Source: Prochlorococcus marinus XMU1410 (GTDB lineage: Bacteria > Cyanobacteriota > Cyanobacteriia > PCC-6307 > Cyanobiaceae). From it: a DNA stretch of 64,000 bases. Both the position numbers and the translations under genes were made by a program. Shown here in pieces: positions 27,955 through 37,823 of this stretch (positions within the stretch are counted from its first letter, which is position 1; each line of letters opens with the position of its first letter). The notes below the pieces were generated by a model. The model did no database searches and had not been told where the DNA came from. It saw nothing but the letters and a program-made list of their open reading frames with translations. The stretch covers positions 1 through 64,000 of the forward strand of contig NZ_JAAORH010000003.1 of assembly GCF_017696085.1 (NCBI RefSeq). The letters are read 5' to 3'.

Positions 27955-28917
27955 TTAAAATGGTAATCTCTTTTTTTCCTCGATATTTAGGTCTGCTTCC
28001 ATTTCCCTTAATCTTTTAAGTATTTGTTGGTAGTATTCCTTTATATAACTCTCTAGTGAAGTCATATTTTCTTTTTTAAGTTCCAGTATTTCGTAAGTTT
28101 TGCTCATGTCAGCATCTAATGATTCACCACTACTAGTTACTTCGGCAAAAGCCAATCTTTCAGCAACATTTAAAGAATCTTGGAAAAAGGAAACTACTTT
28201 CTGAGTGACACTAATCAGAAAAGGTGAAACTCTAAAAATTTTAGCTTTCTTTTCGCTAAATTTTTCACATAAGGATATAACTTCGTTTGAATCCCATGCT
28301 TTAGGACCAACCAATGGCAATGATGTTCTATGAGTTTTTGGATTATTAACTGCTGCGACAACAACTTTTGCCATGTCTTGAGTATTCATGTATGCAATTT
28401 TAGTTGGAGTTCCACTCATCCATACTGCTTGACTATCTAAAATTGGGATAGCGAATTGACCTATAACTCCTTGCATAAAAGCTGCACATTTGAAAATGGT
28501 AAATTCTAGATCAGATTTCTCAAGAAGTTTTTCAGTACAATATTTAATGTCCATTAATGGAACATTTCTAAATTTTTCTGTTAAAAGAATTGAAAGGAAT
28601 ATTACTCTTTTTACATTTAAAGATTCACAAGCATTAAATAAGTTTAGTTTTCCATCCCAATCTATTTCATAAATACTTTTTGGATCATCTGGCCTGCTTG
28701 TCGCAGCATCAATAACTACCTCAATATCTTGCAATGCATATTCAATATCAGAAGAATTTAATAAATTACCTTTTGTTAGTTCACAACCCCACTCTTGTAG
28801 AAAGGAAGCTTTTCTTGGGTTTCTGACAAAGCATCTTACTTCATGTCCATCTTCTATAGCTTGCTTTGCTATTTGTCTACCAAGTGTCCCTGTTGCTCCT
28901 ACTAAAAGAATCTTCAT
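27955..28917 (-). CDS. ycf39: Ycf39-type NAD(P)-binding photosystem II assembly factor
   Basis: 320 residues, atypical short-chain dehydrogenase (NmrA-like) with the dinucleotide motif KILLVGATGTLGRQIAKQA at the N terminus and no clear catalytic YxxxK. In Synechocystis, Ycf39 acts with HliD-bound pigment in delivering chlorophyll to newly made D1 in the PSII reaction-centre assembly complex. Located just downstream of petM on the minus strand. Confidence 0.92.
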   Translation of the reverse strand: MKILLVGATGTLGRQIAKQAIEDGHEVRCFVRNPRKASFLQEWGCELTKGNLLNSSDIEYALQDIEVVIDAATSRPDDPKSIYEIDWDGKLNLFNACESLNVKRVIFLSILLTEKFRNVPLMDIKYCTEKLLEKSDLEFTIFKCAAFMQGVIGQFAIPILDSQAVWMSGTPTKIAYMNTQDMAKVVVAAVNNPKTHRTSLPLVGPKAWDSNEVISLCEKFSEKKAKIFRVSPFLISVTQKVVSFFQDSLNVAERLAFAEVTSSGESLDADMSKTYEILELKKENMTSLESYIKEYYQQILKRLREMEADLNIEEKKRLPF

Positions 28918-28974
28918 ACTTAAGATTTACTTAACTTTAAGACCATAACTCAAATTGTGATGTATCCGTGAGAA

Positions 28975-29073
28975 TCAGTCTCCCTGAAACTTTAATAATA
29001 AAGCACCCCCAACCAATCCTATTGGTATCAATATCCAAAAAACTGCTGCAATACTAAAAATTTCTTTAGCCAT
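28975..29073 (-). CDS. petM: cytochrome b6f complex subunit PetM
   Basis: 32 residues starting [20 protein letters not shown] and ending LLLKFQGD, a single hydrophobic helix with the usual short ends. This matches PetM (subunit 7) throughout. Lies 57 bases upstream of ycf39. The divergent gene starts at 29167. Confidence 0.95.
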
Positions 29074-29166
29074 AGTAAAATTTAATGATTACTATAATTT
29101 ACATACAAAATACATTTATTTGTTAAAAAAGTAGATAATGCAAATATCTTGAAAATTTTTAAGTAA

Positions 29167-30111
29167 ATGAATAATAATAATTTTGCAAAAAATATAAACA
29201 TTCCTAATTACTGGAATTGGAATGGTTTTAAAATTTGTTGGAGTGTTACAGGCGAAGAAAATGAGATTCCAATTATCTTTCTCCATGGATTTGGAGCAAG
29301 TCGAAAACATTGGAGAAACAATTTAGAATATTTTGCGAAAAGGAATTGCGCCTCATATTCTCTAGATTTAATAGGGTTTGGAGATTCAGATCAACCTGGG
29401 ATTAGACAAATTGGGAAATTAAATAATGATATTTGGTCTAATCAAGTGAAAGACTTTATTGCACAGGTAATAAGACCAAAGAATTCTGGGAAAGTAATTC
29501 TTATTGGCAATTCCCTTGGATCATTAGTTGCTTTAACATGTGCTGTTTCATTAGAGGATCATATTGCAACAGTTATTGCATCGCCTCTGCCAGATCAAAT
29601 TCAAGAAAATAATAAGTCCATAACAAAAAAATTATCATTTAAAAAATTTCAAGATAGATTCATAAGAATATTTTTTATGTTTTTCCCTTTGGAGATTATT
29701 TTATTTTTAATAACCAAATTAGGGATTATAAAACTGGGACTAAATTCTGCCTATTTCAAAAAAGATAATATTGATCGCGAACTTATAGATTTGGTGACAA
29801 AACCAGTTTTAAGGAGAACTTCAGCCAGAGCATTGAGAGCGATGTGTATTGGAATGTCTTCTAGAGATGAAAAATTTCAAGCTTCTTACCTTTTGAGAAA
29901 ACTTAGTACCTCAAAAAAAGTTCCTTTTTTATTGATTTGGGGAGAAAAAGATAATTTCATACCTTTGTTTGTTGGTAAAAAGATTGCAAATTTCCATAGA
30001 TGGGTAAAATTAAAAATAGTATCCAATTCAGGGCATTGTATCCATGATGAAGATCCTTCAGTATTCAATAGGATCTCTTATGAATGGATTAGAGATTTAA
30101 AAACCTTTTAA
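29167..30111 (+). CDS. alpha/beta hydrolase
   Basis: 314 residues. HGFGASRKHWRNN (oxyanion HG), LIGNSLGSLVALT (nucleophile Ser in GNSLGS), WGEKDNFIPL (Asp) and SNSGHCIHDEDP (His) form a complete triad. This is the cyanobacterial/plant pheophytinase-like hydrolase group by general appearance, but the substrate is not clear. Ends 3 bases before ilvH, so probably cotranscribed with it. Confidence 0.88.
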   Translation: MNNNNFAKNINIPNYWNWNGFKICWSVTGEENEIPIIFLHGFGASRKHWRNNLEYFAKRNCASYSLDLIGFGDSDQPGIRQIGKLNNDIWSNQVKDFIAQVIRPKNSGKVILIGNSLGSLVALTCAVSLEDHIATVIASPLPDQIQENNKSITKKLSFKKFQDRFIRIFFMFFPLEIILFLITKLGIIKLGLNSAYFKKDNIDRELIDLVTKPVLRRTSARALRAMCIGMSSRDEKFQASYLLRKLSTSKKVPFLLIWGEKDNFIPLFVGKKIANFHRWVKLKIVSNSGHCIHDEDPSVFNRISYEWIRDLKTF

Positions 30112-30114
30112 AAT

Positions 30115-30639
30115 ATGAAACATACATTATCAGTTCTTGTAGAAGATGAATCTGGAGCCTTGAGTAGAATCTCAGGTCTCTTTGCTAGAAGGGGATTCAA
30201 CATAGATAGCCTTGCCGTAGGGCCTGCAGAATCTAAAGGGATTTCAAGGTTAACAATGGTAGTAGAAGGTGATGATGAAACTCTTCAACAAATGACTAAG
30301 CAACTCAATAAGTTATTTAATGTACTGGGAGTTGTAGATTTTACTAATCTCGCAGCTGTTGAAAGGGAATTGATGTTACTAAAAGTTTCATCGAAAGAAG
30401 ATACTAGGAGTAATATCCTTGATATTGTACAGATTTTCCGTGCAAAGGTTGTTGATGTATCAGATATGGCCTTAACTCTCGAGGTAGTTGGAGATCCTGG
30501 GAAGTTAGTTGCTTTAGAGAAATTGCTCGAGCCATACGGCATCCTTGAAATAGCAAGGACTGGTAAAGTAGCTCTTAAACGCTCTTCAGGAGTTAATACA
30601 GAAATGTTGAAAATAAATAAATATTCTCTAGAAATTTAA
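30115..30639 (+). CDS. ilvH: acetolactate synthase small (regulatory) subunit
   Basis: 174 residues. N-terminal ACT domain ([34 protein letters not shown]) followed by the IlvH C-terminal domain (RELMLLKVS...). Regulates the branched-chain amino-acid enzyme by valine feedback. Overlaps the convergent cyclophilin gene end by 4 bases. Confidence 0.97.
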   Translation: MKHTLSVLVEDESGALSRISGLFARRGFNIDSLAVGPAESKGISRLTMVVEGDDETLQQMTKQLNKLFNVLGVVDFTNLAAVERELMLLKVSSKEDTRSNILDIVQIFRAKVVDVSDMALTLEVVGDPGKLVALEKLLEPYGILEIARTGKVALKRSSGVNTEMLKINKYSLEI

Positions 30640-31292
30640 TTAGATATCAGGACTGCCTTGATGTAGTCTTCTTTATTGATTTTTTCGAGTACTTCTAATC
30701 CTTTAGTAATCTTTCCAAAAATCGAATATCTTCCATCTAGTTCTGGGATCTTAGTCGTTACAAAAAAAAATTCAGTAGATGAAGACTTATTCTTACCGCT
30801 TTTAACCATAGCGATTGATCCACTCTCAAAAGTATTAACTAAATTACTAGTTTCATTAGGATTTTTTATTTGATAGTTATATCTTGGTTTTATTTCTTCT
30901 TTGAATTTTATTTCTAAAGGTATTGTTTGACTTGTCTTATTCAGGTTTTGTTTTCGTTCTAAATAAGATTTATTTTCTGGATTAACGCCGCCATGTATAA
31001 ACCTTATTTGGGAATAATTTATTATTTTATAAAATTTTTTATTTTTATAAATATTATTGTCTATGTTTTCCAGAAAATTTGATACTGTTACTGGGTTATC
31101 TTTACCAAATAATTTTACCTCAAAATCACCTTTTGAAGTTTTAAAATTAACTACTTTATTACTCTGAATACAACTAAATTTAAGTTTTTGGCAATAATAA
31201 TTTGAATCAATCTTACTTTTATAAATACAAGCTTGAACCAAAAACAAAACATGTACTAAAGATAATGTTTTTATAAAAAATTTTTTTTTTAT
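30636..31292 (-). CDS. cyclophilin-type peptidyl-prolyl isomerase, probable lipoprotein, ATA start
   Basis: About 218 residues. The domain ([37 protein letters not shown]..., SSTEFFFVT) is a divergent cyclophilin. No ATG, GTG or TTG gives a complete N terminus: a TTG at 31247 would begin inside the signal sequence. An ATA at 31290-31292 gives [22 protein letters not shown], a proper signal with a lipobox-like VQAC, and is preceded by GGAGG (minus strand, plus-strand 31300-31304) at a 7-base spacing. The ATA overlaps the ycf4 stop as ATAA, the same geometry as the common ATGA coupling. I infer ATA initiation or a base error at that codon. Confidence 0.8.
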   Translation of the reverse strand: MKKKFFIKTLSLVHVLFLVQACIYKSKIDSNYYCQKLKFSCIQSNKVVNFKTSKGDFEVKLFGKDNPVTVSNFLENIDNNIYKNKKFYKIINYSQIRFIHGGVNPENKSYLERKQNLNKTSQTIPLEIKFKEEIKPRYNYQIKNPNETSNLVNTFESGSIAMVKSGKNKSSSTEFFFVTTKIPELDGRYSIFGKITKGLEVLEKINKEDYIKAVLISN

Positions 31293-31846
31293 TTTAGGCC
31301 CTCCAAATTAACATCTAAAAATTTAGCTAGACGAGCTCCTTCTTCTTCAACCTGAAGTAGTGGTTTAAGTTCACCTGCTCCGCTTAAAGGGAGAGGTTTT
31401 TTTCTTCCTTTTAATACTAAAGCAATTCTTCTTCTAGGATTAAATCCCTCACTTATATCCAACTTAACAGATTTAATTTCATCAAAATTTAATTTAACTT
31501 CAACATCTTTAAATAATCCCTTTCTTTTAATTTCTACAGATTTTGAAGATTTATCAAAATAATTACTTCCTGAACCAAAGTTTATGTAAACCAGATACCA
31601 CAAGTAAAAATTTAATAAATTAGCTATTACTCCGTATGCTCCCATTATTATTCCTTGAGGGATAAACAACAAAGTTGAAGGATTTCCTAAAGGTAATAAA
31701 TCCCTTCCTGTATAGCTAGATATAGAGGCCAAAAGAAAACCAATACCACCAATTGTTAGCATCCCTCCAATAATATAATTCGAAATTTTTCTTGATCCAC
31801 CAATTTTTTGTTCGATTTTATCGAATGACGTGAGGTCTGAATTCAT
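31289..31846 (-). CDS. ycf4: photosystem I assembly protein Ycf4
   Basis: 185 residues. Two N-terminal membrane helices (about 24-45 and 65-90) and a soluble beta-rich tail with SVEIKRKGLF, typical of Ycf4. It scaffolds assembly of the PSI core. Divergent from psbD with a 182-base gap that should contain both promoters. Its final codons hold the ribosome-binding site of the downstream cyclophilin gene. Confidence 0.95.
   Translation of the reverse strand: MNSDLTSFDKIEQKIGGSRKISNYIIGGMLTIGGIGFLLASISSYTGRDLLPLGNPSTLLFIPQGIIMGAYGVIANLLNFYLWYLVYINFGSGSNYFDKSSKSVEIKRKGLFKDVEVKLNFDEIKSVKLDISEGFNPRRRIALVLKGRKKPLPLSGAGELKPLLQVEEEGARLAKFLDVNLEGLK
31293..31304 (-). promoter_or_regulatory. Shine-Dalgarno site deciding the cyclophilin start
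   Basis: GGAGG on the minus strand (31300-31304), inside the last codons of ycf4, sits 7 bases before an in-frame ATA codon. Its optimal spacing is the main reason for extending the cyclophilin gene to 31292. Confidence 0.55.
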
Positions 31847-32028
31847 TTTTATCTTTTTTTAGAACCTAATTCAGATAATTTAACAAACTAAGGGAGTATT
31901 CTTACCTAATTTTTAATAAAAAAGTCAGGAAAGCTTTACAAGGCATTTCAGATATACAAATATTTCCCCACATTACTCTCAATCTTTGTTACAGTCACTG
32001 CGTATCCCGAAGCTAAAAACGATTTCTC

Positions 32029-33105
32029 ATGACGATCGCAGTTGGTAGCGCCCCACAAAGAGGATGGTTTGATGTCCTCGATGATTGGTTGAAGCGCGAC
32101 CGCTTTGTATTTATTGGTTGGTCCGGACTACTTTTACTTCCTTGTGCATATCTTGCTATAGGTGGTTGGTTCGTCGGAACAACATTTGTTACCTCTTGGT
32201 ACACACATGGAGTTGCAAGCTCATACCTTGAAGGTTGCAACTTTTTAACAGCAGCTGTAAGCACCCCTGGTGATGCCATGGGACACAGTCTTCTATTTTT
32301 ATGGGGTCCTGAAGCCCAAGGTAGTTTTGTAAGATGGCTACAACTTGGTGGACTTTGGAACTTCGTTGCATTACATGGAGTATTTGGCCTAATTGGTTTT
32401 ATGCTTCGTCAGTTTGAAATTGCTGGCCTTGTTGGAATTAGACCATACAACGCATTAGCATTCTCAGCAGTAATTGCAGTATTTACAAGTATTTTCCTTA
32501 TTTATCCTTTAGGACAGCATAGTTGGTTCTTCGCACCTTCATTCGGTGTTGCAGCAATCTTCCGATATATTCTGTTCATTCAAGGTTTTCACAATATCAC
32601 TTTAAATCCATTCCACATGATGGGAGTTGCTGGAATTCTTGGTGGTGCTCTACTTTGCGCTATCCATGGAGCTACAGTACAAAACACTTTGTATGAAGAT
32701 ACAAGTATCTATACAGATGGAAAGGTTCAAAGTTCAACATTTAGAGCTTTTGACCCTACTCAAGAAGAAGAAACCTATTCAATGATTACAGCGAATAGAT
32801 TCTGGAGTCAAATCTTCGGTATTGCTTTCTCAAACAAGCGTTTCTTACATTTCTTGATGTTATTTGTACCTGTTATGGGTATGTGGACATCTTCAATTGG
32901 TATTGTAGGTTTAGCACTAAACTTAAGAGCTTATGATTTTGTAAGCCAAGAAATCCGTGCAGCAGAAGATCCAGAATTTGAAACTTTCTATACAAAAAAT
33001 ATACTTTTGAACGAAGGTATGCGAGCATGGATGTCTTCTGTGGATCAACCACACGAAAACTTTGTATTCCCTGAGGAGGTTCTTCCACGTGGAAACGCCC
33101 TTTAA
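32029..33105 (+). CDS. psbD: photosystem II D2 protein
   Basis: 358 residues starting [20 protein letters not shown]. The protein is highly conserved, with five helices and the ligands to chlorophyll, QA and non-haem iron (for example [15 protein letters not shown] and SIYTDGK). Reaction-centre subunit of PSII. Its 3' end overlaps psbC by 17 bases, the arrangement kept from cyanobacteria to chloroplasts. Confidence 0.99.
   Translation: MTIAVGSAPQRGWFDVLDDWLKRDRFVFIGWSGLLLLPCAYLAIGGWFVGTTFVTSWYTHGVASSYLEGCNFLTAAVSTPGDAMGHSLLFLWGPEAQGSFVRWLQLGGLWNFVALHGVFGLIGFMLRQFEIAGLVGIRPYNALAFSAVIAVFTSIFLIYPLGQHSWFFAPSFGVAAIFRYILFIQGFHNITLNPFHMMGVAGILGGALLCAIHGATVQNTLYEDTSIYTDGKVQSSTFRAFDPTQEEETYSMITANRFWSQIFGIAFSNKRFLHFLMLFVPVMGMWTSSIGIVGLALNLRAYDFVSQEIRAAEDPEFETFYTKNILLNEGMRAWMSSVDQPHENFVFPEEVLPRGNAL
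33073..33080 (+). promoter_or_regulatory. psbC ribosome-binding site
   Basis: GAGGAGGT inside the psbD coding sequence lies 8 bases before the GTG at 33089 and fixes that codon as the psbC start rather than in-frame codons further upstream. Confidence 0.85.
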
Positions 33106-34471
33106 TAATCTATTAAGAGCTCCAAACCAAAGTATTGAGGAAACTGGTTATGCCTGGTATGTAGGTAATGCTAGATTAATCAATTTATCTGGACGTTTAT
33201 TAGGAGCTCACATTGCTCACTCTGGACTAATAGTCTTTTGGGCGGGAGCAATGATGCTCTTTGAGGTTAATCATTTTACTTTTGATAAACCAATGTGGGA
33301 GCAAGGTTTAATCTGTATGCCACACGTTGCAATGTTTGGTTATGGAATAGGCCCAGGTGGTGAAGTTACTGATATCATGCCTTTCTTCCAAGCAGGCGTG
33401 GTTCATTTGATAGCTTCCGCTGTACTTGGTTTTGGTGGTATTTACCATTCATTAGCAGGTCCAGAAAAACTTGAAGAAGATTTTCCATTTTTCTCAACTG
33501 ATTGGAGAGATAAAAATCAAATGACAAATATCCTTGGATATCATTTGATTGTTCTAGGTGTTGGTGCATTAGCATGGTCAGTAAACTGGTGTTTTATAGG
33601 CGGTGCATATGACACATGGGCACCTGGTGGTGGTGAAGTCAGACTTGTAAACCCAACTTTAGATCCAAGAGTTATTCTTGGTTATCTATTCAGATCTCCA
33701 TGGGGAGGAGCTGGTTCAATAATCGGTGTTAACTCCATTGAAGATATTGTTGGCGGACATGTTTATGTGGGTATTACTGCAATTATTGGAGGAATATTCC
33801 ATATCTTTACTAAGCCTTTTGGATGGGCAAGAAGAGCATTCATCTGGAACGGTGAAGGACTATTAAGTTATGCACTTGGTGGAATTTGTGTAGCAAGTTT
33901 TATTGCTTCAACATTCATCTGGTTTAACAACACTGCTTACCCTTCCGAGTTTTATGGTCCAACAAATGCTGAAGCTTCACAAGCCCAAAGCTTTACTTTC
34001 CTAGTGAGAGATCAAAGAATTGGAGCTAACGTAGGTTCAACAATGGGACCAACAGGTTTAGGTAAGTATCTCATGAGATCTCCTACTGGTGAAATTATAT
34101 TTGGTGGTGAAACAATGAGATTTTGGGATTTCAGAGGGCCATGGTTAGAGCCTTTAAGAGGACCTAACGGATTGAGCCTTGAGAAAATCCAAAATGATAT
34201 TCAGCCTTGGCAGGTAAGAAGAGCAGCTGAATATATGACTCATGCTCCTAACGCTTCTATCAACTCTGTTGGTGGAATCATTACAGAGCCTAATGCTGTT
34301 AACTTCGTTAACTTAAGACAATGGTTAGCTGCAGCTCAATTCTTCCTAGGATGGTTTACATTCATCGGTCACCTTTGGCATGCTGGGCGTGCTAGAGCGG
34401 CCGCTGCAGGTTTCGAAAAAGGAATCGACAGAAAGAGTGAGCCAGCTCTAGAAATGCCTGATTTAGATTAA
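33089..34471 (+). CDS. psbC: photosystem II CP43 protein
   Basis: 460 residues from GTG (33089), which yields the standard N terminus [20 protein letters not shown]. Six membrane helices with paired chlorophyll-binding His, a large lumenal loop, and the [14 protein letters not shown] stretch whose Arg and a nearby Glu contact the oxygen-evolving cluster. Inner antenna of PSII. Translated from within psbD by overlap (17 bases). Followed by a strong terminator. Confidence 0.99.
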   Translation: METPFNNLLRAPNQSIEETGYAWYVGNARLINLSGRLLGAHIAHSGLIVFWAGAMMLFEVNHFTFDKPMWEQGLICMPHVAMFGYGIGPGGEVTDIMPFFQAGVVHLIASAVLGFGGIYHSLAGPEKLEEDFPFFSTDWRDKNQMTNILGYHLIVLGVGALAWSVNWCFIGGAYDTWAPGGGEVRLVNPTLDPRVILGYLFRSPWGGAGSIIGVNSIEDIVGGHVYVGITAIIGGIFHIFTKPFGWARRAFIWNGEGLLSYALGGICVASFIASTFIWFNNTAYPSEFYGPTNAEASQAQSFTFLVRDQRIGANVGSTMGPTGLGKYLMRSPTGEIIFGGETMRFWDFRGPWLEPLRGPNGLSLEKIQNDIQPWQVRRAAEYMTHAPNASINSVGGIITEPNAVNFVNLRQWLAAAQFFLGWFTFIGHLWHAGRARAAAAGFEKGIDRKSEPALEMPDLD

Positions 34472-34492
34472 TTTCTATCTCAACTAAAAAAG

Positions 34493-34519
34493 CCCTATCT
34501 TCGGATAGGGTTTTTTTTT
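34493..34519 (+). terminator. Rho-independent terminator of psbD-psbC
   Basis: Perfect 7-bp stem CCCTATC/GATAGGG closed by a TTCG tetraloop, followed by nine T. Located 22 bases after the psbC stop. Confidence 0.95.
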
Positions 34520-34530
34520 GCTCAATTTTA

Positions 34531-35142
34531 TTATCTATATAAATTTTCTCTAAGCCATGGCAAACTTAATCCCATTACATTACTGAAGCAACCCTCTATT
34601 TTTTCTATATATTTACCGCCTATACCTTCCAAGGCAAATCCTCCTGCGCAGTATAAAGGTTCATTTGTATCCACATAACTCTTGATTTCCCAATCTTCCA
34701 AATTAGAAAAATAAACTTTTGAACTTACTGTTTTTTTTATTATTTCAGTCATTTTAAAAATTTTGGAAGTTGAATCAAAATTCCCAATTATTAGAGTATG
34801 ACCAGTGTGTAAAAATCCAAATTCTCCAGACATTTTTTGCCATCTAATAAAGGCTTCCTCTTTATTAAATGGTTTTCCATAAGCTTCTCCTTTAAATTCA
34901 AAAATTGAATCGCACCCAAGTATCTTTAAGGGGCCATAATTAAATTCTTCGGGTAATGATATGTTTTGAATATTTTCAGATAAACTATTAGCCTTTTGAA
35001 AAGATAATTCCAAAGCTAGATTAAATATATTCTTTTCTTGAATAGTAGTTTCATCAAAGTTACTTGATATTTGGATAAATTCGATTTGACAATTTTCTAG
35101 TAATTTCTTTCTAGATTGAGAACCGGAGGCTAGAATTAACAC
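34531..35142 (-). CDS. maf: Maf-family nucleotide pyrophosphatase
   Basis: 203 residues from a GTG start at 35142. [14 protein letters not shown] at the N terminus is the Maf phosphate-binding motif; [16 protein letters not shown] and [21 protein letters not shown] are the remaining conserved blocks. Maf proteins hydrolyse non-canonical or modified nucleoside triphosphates. Ends 12 bases from the psbC terminator; divergent from cobQ. Confidence 0.93.
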   Translation of the reverse strand: MLILASGSQSRKKLLENCQIEFIQISSNFDETTIQEKNIFNLALELSFQKANSLSENIQNISLPEEFNYGPLKILGCDSIFEFKGEAYGKPFNKEEAFIRWQKMSGEFGFLHTGHTLIIGNFDSTSKIFKMTEIIKKTVSSKVYFSNLEDWEIKSYVDTNEPLYCAGGFALEGIGGKYIEKIEGCFSNVMGLSLPWLRENLYR

Positions 35143-35208
35143 AAATTTTTAACCAAATTATAATTCAATTTAATAATTAATAAATTTTAAAATTAATATA
35201 AATTACTA

Positions 35209-36738
35209 ATGGATTTAGAAGCAAAAATACATGAAATAAGGAAACCAATAATGGTCCTAGGCACTTCCAGTGGAGCAGGAAAATCGTTAACAGTTACTGC
35301 TATTTGCAGGATTCTTAAAAATTTAGGAGAAGAACCAATACCTTTTAAAGGACAAAATATGAGTAACAACGCTTGGGTTGATTGGGAAGGTGGAGAGATG
35401 GCATATTCACAAGCACTTCAAGCTTTTGCTTGTGGTATTATTCCCTCTACAGAGATGAATCCAATTTTATTAAAACCACAAGGAAACTCAGTAAGCGAAG
35501 TGATTCACCTTGGCAAAAGCATAGGGACCACAACTGCACAAAATTACTATAAAGATTGGTTTATTCCAGGCTGGGAAGTAATTAAAAAAAGTTTAAAGTC
35601 TATTTACGAACGGAATCCGAATTGCCGTTTGATTATCGAAGGGGCTGGAAGTCCAGTAGAAATGAATTTGATTCATAGAGATCTGACTAATTTGAGAGTT
35701 GCTAAATATTTAAATGCAAATTGCATTTTGGTTACTGATATTGAAAGGGGAGGCGTATTTGCACAAATAATTGGGACTCTTGAATTAATGAAGCCTGAAG
35801 AAAAGAAGCTTATTAAGGGAATTATTATAAATAGATTCAGAGGAGATCTTTCATTATTTGAAAATGGGAAAAAATGGATAGAGAATAAGACTCAAATCCC
35901 TGTTATTGGAATTATTCCATGGTTAAATGATTCATTTCCTCCAGAGGATTCTTTAGATTTAATAGAAAAAAAATCACTTTCTAAAAATCCTGAAATCAAA
36001 GTTGGAATTATAAAATTACCATCTATTAGTAACTTCTCAGATTTTGATCCTTTAGAAAATGAAGAAACAATATTAATTGAATGGATTAGAGAATCACAAA
36101 ACCTCAGTAAGTATGACTTCATTATTCTGCCGGGCAGTAAACAAACAATTAAAGATCAAATATTTCTTGAAGATTCTGGCTTATCTAAGGATATTAGGGA
36201 CTATTCAAAAAACGAAGGAAATATTATTGGAATATGTGGAGGTTTACAAATGTTAGGGACTACACTTGAAGATCCGTATTTTAAAGAGGGTTCCAAAAAT
36301 TATTCTGAACAAACAATAAAAGGGATTGGATTACTACCATTAAAAACGACTTTCTTTAAGAAAAAATTTACACGTCAAATAAACTCTAAATCAATATGGC
36401 CATGCCAATCAGAAATTAATGGATTTGAAATTCATAATGGTCAAACTGTATTAGATGATAACCAAAGTTCATTGAAGATTAATCCTATTTTTGAAGATTC
36501 AGATCTTGGTTGGTACAAAGAAAATAATAAAGGAGGAACTATTGCAGGAACATACATTCATGGGATATTTGAAAATGATATTTGGAGAGAGCAATATATT
36601 AATTTAATAAGGAAGAGTAAAAATCTACCAATATCAAATAAAAAATCAATATCTTATAAAGAGAAGAGACGCTCCATTATTGATAATCTTGCGAATGAAT
36701 TCCATAAACATTTAAATCTCAAATCATTTTTAAGTTGA
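35209..36738 (+). CDS. cobQ: cobyric acid synthase
   Basis: 509 residues. N-terminal ATP-binding domain (VLGTSSGAGKSLTVTAICRIL, PFKGQNMSNNAWV) and C-terminal class I amidotransferase-like domain with GICGGLQMLG (nucleophile Cys) and a late HG motif, TYIHGIFEND. Amidates adenosyl-cobyrinic acid a,c-diamide in (pseudo)cobalamin synthesis. The TGA stop overlaps the TTG start of the small ferredoxin gene. Confidence 0.97.
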   Translation: MDLEAKIHEIRKPIMVLGTSSGAGKSLTVTAICRILKNLGEEPIPFKGQNMSNNAWVDWEGGEMAYSQALQAFACGIIPSTEMNPILLKPQGNSVSEVIHLGKSIGTTTAQNYYKDWFIPGWEVIKKSLKSIYERNPNCRLIIEGAGSPVEMNLIHRDLTNLRVAKYLNANCILVTDIERGGVFAQIIGTLELMKPEEKKLIKGIIINRFRGDLSLFENGKKWIENKTQIPVIGIIPWLNDSFPPEDSLDLIEKKSLSKNPEIKVGIIKLPSISNFSDFDPLENEETILIEWIRESQNLSKYDFIILPGSKQTIKDQIFLEDSGLSKDIRDYSKNEGNIIGICGGLQMLGTTLEDPYFKEGSKNYSEQTIKGIGLLPLKTTFFKKKFTRQINSKSIWPCQSEINGFEIHNGQTVLDDNQSSLKINPIFEDSDLGWYKENNKGGTIAGTYIHGIFENDIWREQYINLIRKSKNLPISNKKSISYKEKRRSIIDNLANEFHKHLNLKSFLS

Positions 36739-36989
36739 AAGAAACAAAAAACATAAAAGTAATATGGCCAAACAAAAAAGAAACATTAGTTTCGGATGGT
36801 GATGACTGGTTTGCTTCTGCTGAAAAAGCAGGTTTTGAAATCCCTACTGGCTGTCTTACAGGAAGTTGTGGAGCCTGTGAAATAGATGTAAATGGTGAAA
36901 CAGTAAGGGCTTGTATAAGTGAAATTAAAAATAATAAAAAATGTACGTTACAGGTTTCATTAACTACAGACCCCTTTTGGGAAAAATAA
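36735..36989 (+). CDS. small [2Fe-2S] ferredoxin with SdhB/xanthine-oxidase type Cys spacing
   Basis: 84 residues from a TTG overlapping the cobQ stop. The Cys pattern is Cx4Cx2Cx11C (CLTGSCGACEIDVNGETVRAC region), as in SdhB/FrdB and molybdenum-hydroxylase ferredoxin domains, unlike plant-type ferredoxins with about 29 residues before the last Cys. A separate one-electron carrier whose partner is not shown. Overlap with cobQ suggests translational coupling; a link to corrin reduction is possible but unproven. Confidence 0.85.
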   Translation: MKETKNIKVIWPNKKETLVSDGDDWFASAEKAGFEIPTGCLTGSCGACEIDVNGETVRACISEIKNNKKCTLQVSLTTDPFWEK

Positions 36990-36995
36990 ATTTCA

Positions 36996-37544
36996 CTAAA
37001 CATTACCTATTATTAGATAAAGGAAAAAATAGTAAAAAAATGATCCCAAAAATGTATTTATTAGAATAACCTTCTTTTTGATTTTTGACGAGGCAATAAT
37101 ATAGCTACCCAAAACATGAGGTAGGATAGGGAAAGATCTAATGATTAAAATATAAAAAGATCTAAAATTAATATTGTCAAATAATTTATAAAGATTATTT
37201 TTTTCTGGTTTTTTTAAAAATAATATATTTCTAGAAAATTTAAGTTTAATTTTTCTTAGAATAAGAACTTGAATTACACTTAAAATTGTCAAAGAAGGAG
37301 AAAAGAATAAAACATAATTTAAACCAAAAATCTTTATTAAGATAAAATCAAAAATAATTGATAAAGGGAGGCCTAAAAATATAGAAACTATATTTAAAGC
37401 AATCAAATATTTGTATTGGATATTATTAAAAAGGGACTCTAGATCATAGGTATATTTAAATATTAGAGCAAGAAAATATACCCCTAAATAGGTAAAAAAT
37501 ATCTTAAAAATTACTGATTTAAAATTTAGATCTTTTTGATTCAT
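36996..37544 (-). CDS. VTT/DedA (TVP38)-like membrane protein
   Basis: 182 residues with five or so hydrophobic helices. The stretch GLPLSIIFDFILIKIFGL and the later RSFPILPHVLGSYIIASSKIKKKVILINTFLG resemble the VTT/SNARE-associated domain (F/Y...P...G motifs). Proteins of this family are lipid scramblase-like or undecaprenyl-phosphate transporters. Ends 7 bases from the convergent ferredoxin gene. Family assignment is by pattern, not certain. Confidence 0.65.
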   Translation of the reverse strand: MNQKDLNFKSVIFKIFFTYLGVYFLALIFKYTYDLESLFNNIQYKYLIALNIVSIFLGLPLSIIFDFILIKIFGLNYVLFFSPSLTILSVIQVLILRKIKLKFSRNILFLKKPEKNNLYKLFDNINFRSFYILIIRSFPILPHVLGSYIIASSKIKKKVILINTFLGSFFYYFFLYLIIGNV

Positions 37545-37727
37545 ATGAGATGAACATTAATGATGATTATCAAAAACTTAGAGGGCAAATTACATCTTTT
37601 CTTACAGGGGAATTATAGAACCAAACAAGAAATATTTAGAAAGTAACTCATTTTATCCACTATCAAATTTTTTATAGGAAAACCTTGGAACGATAAAGGA
37701 AAGTAAATAGAAGCAAAGAATTTGCAT

Positions 37728-37812
37728 AAAAAAAGACCCTTTAATAGGGTCTTTAAAGGTTTTACTAAATCAAGTGTTTCCTTGTTTCCACTGTTTCAGT
37801 AAAACCACTCCT
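37728..37812 (-). ncRNA. yfr2-type: Yfr2-family small RNA
   Basis: Reading the minus strand: a start region GGAGTGG, a 9-bp stem GGTTTTACT/AGTAAAACC (pairing 37798-37806 with 37758-37766) whose loop holds two GGAAACA motifs, then a Rho-independent terminator with a 9-bp stem AAAGACCCT/AGGGTCTTT (37732-37740 and 37746-37754) and a T tract. Tandem GGAAACA elements in the loop are the signature I know for the Yfr2-Yfr5 family of picocyanobacterial RNAs. A -10 box TATATT on the minus strand (plus 37818-37823) fits a start near 37811. Confidence 0.82.
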
Positions 37813-37817
37813 TCACT

Positions 37818-37823
37818 AATATA
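37818..37823 (-). promoter_or_regulatory. -10 box of the Yfr2-type RNA
   Basis: TATATT on the minus strand, about 7 bases before the presumed 5' end at about 37811. No clear -35 element. Confidence 0.5.

Noticed and set aside
37550-37618. 22-codon ORF upstream of the VTT-like gene
   Set aside because: Short, no RBS, overlaps the expected promoter region of the minus-strand gene.
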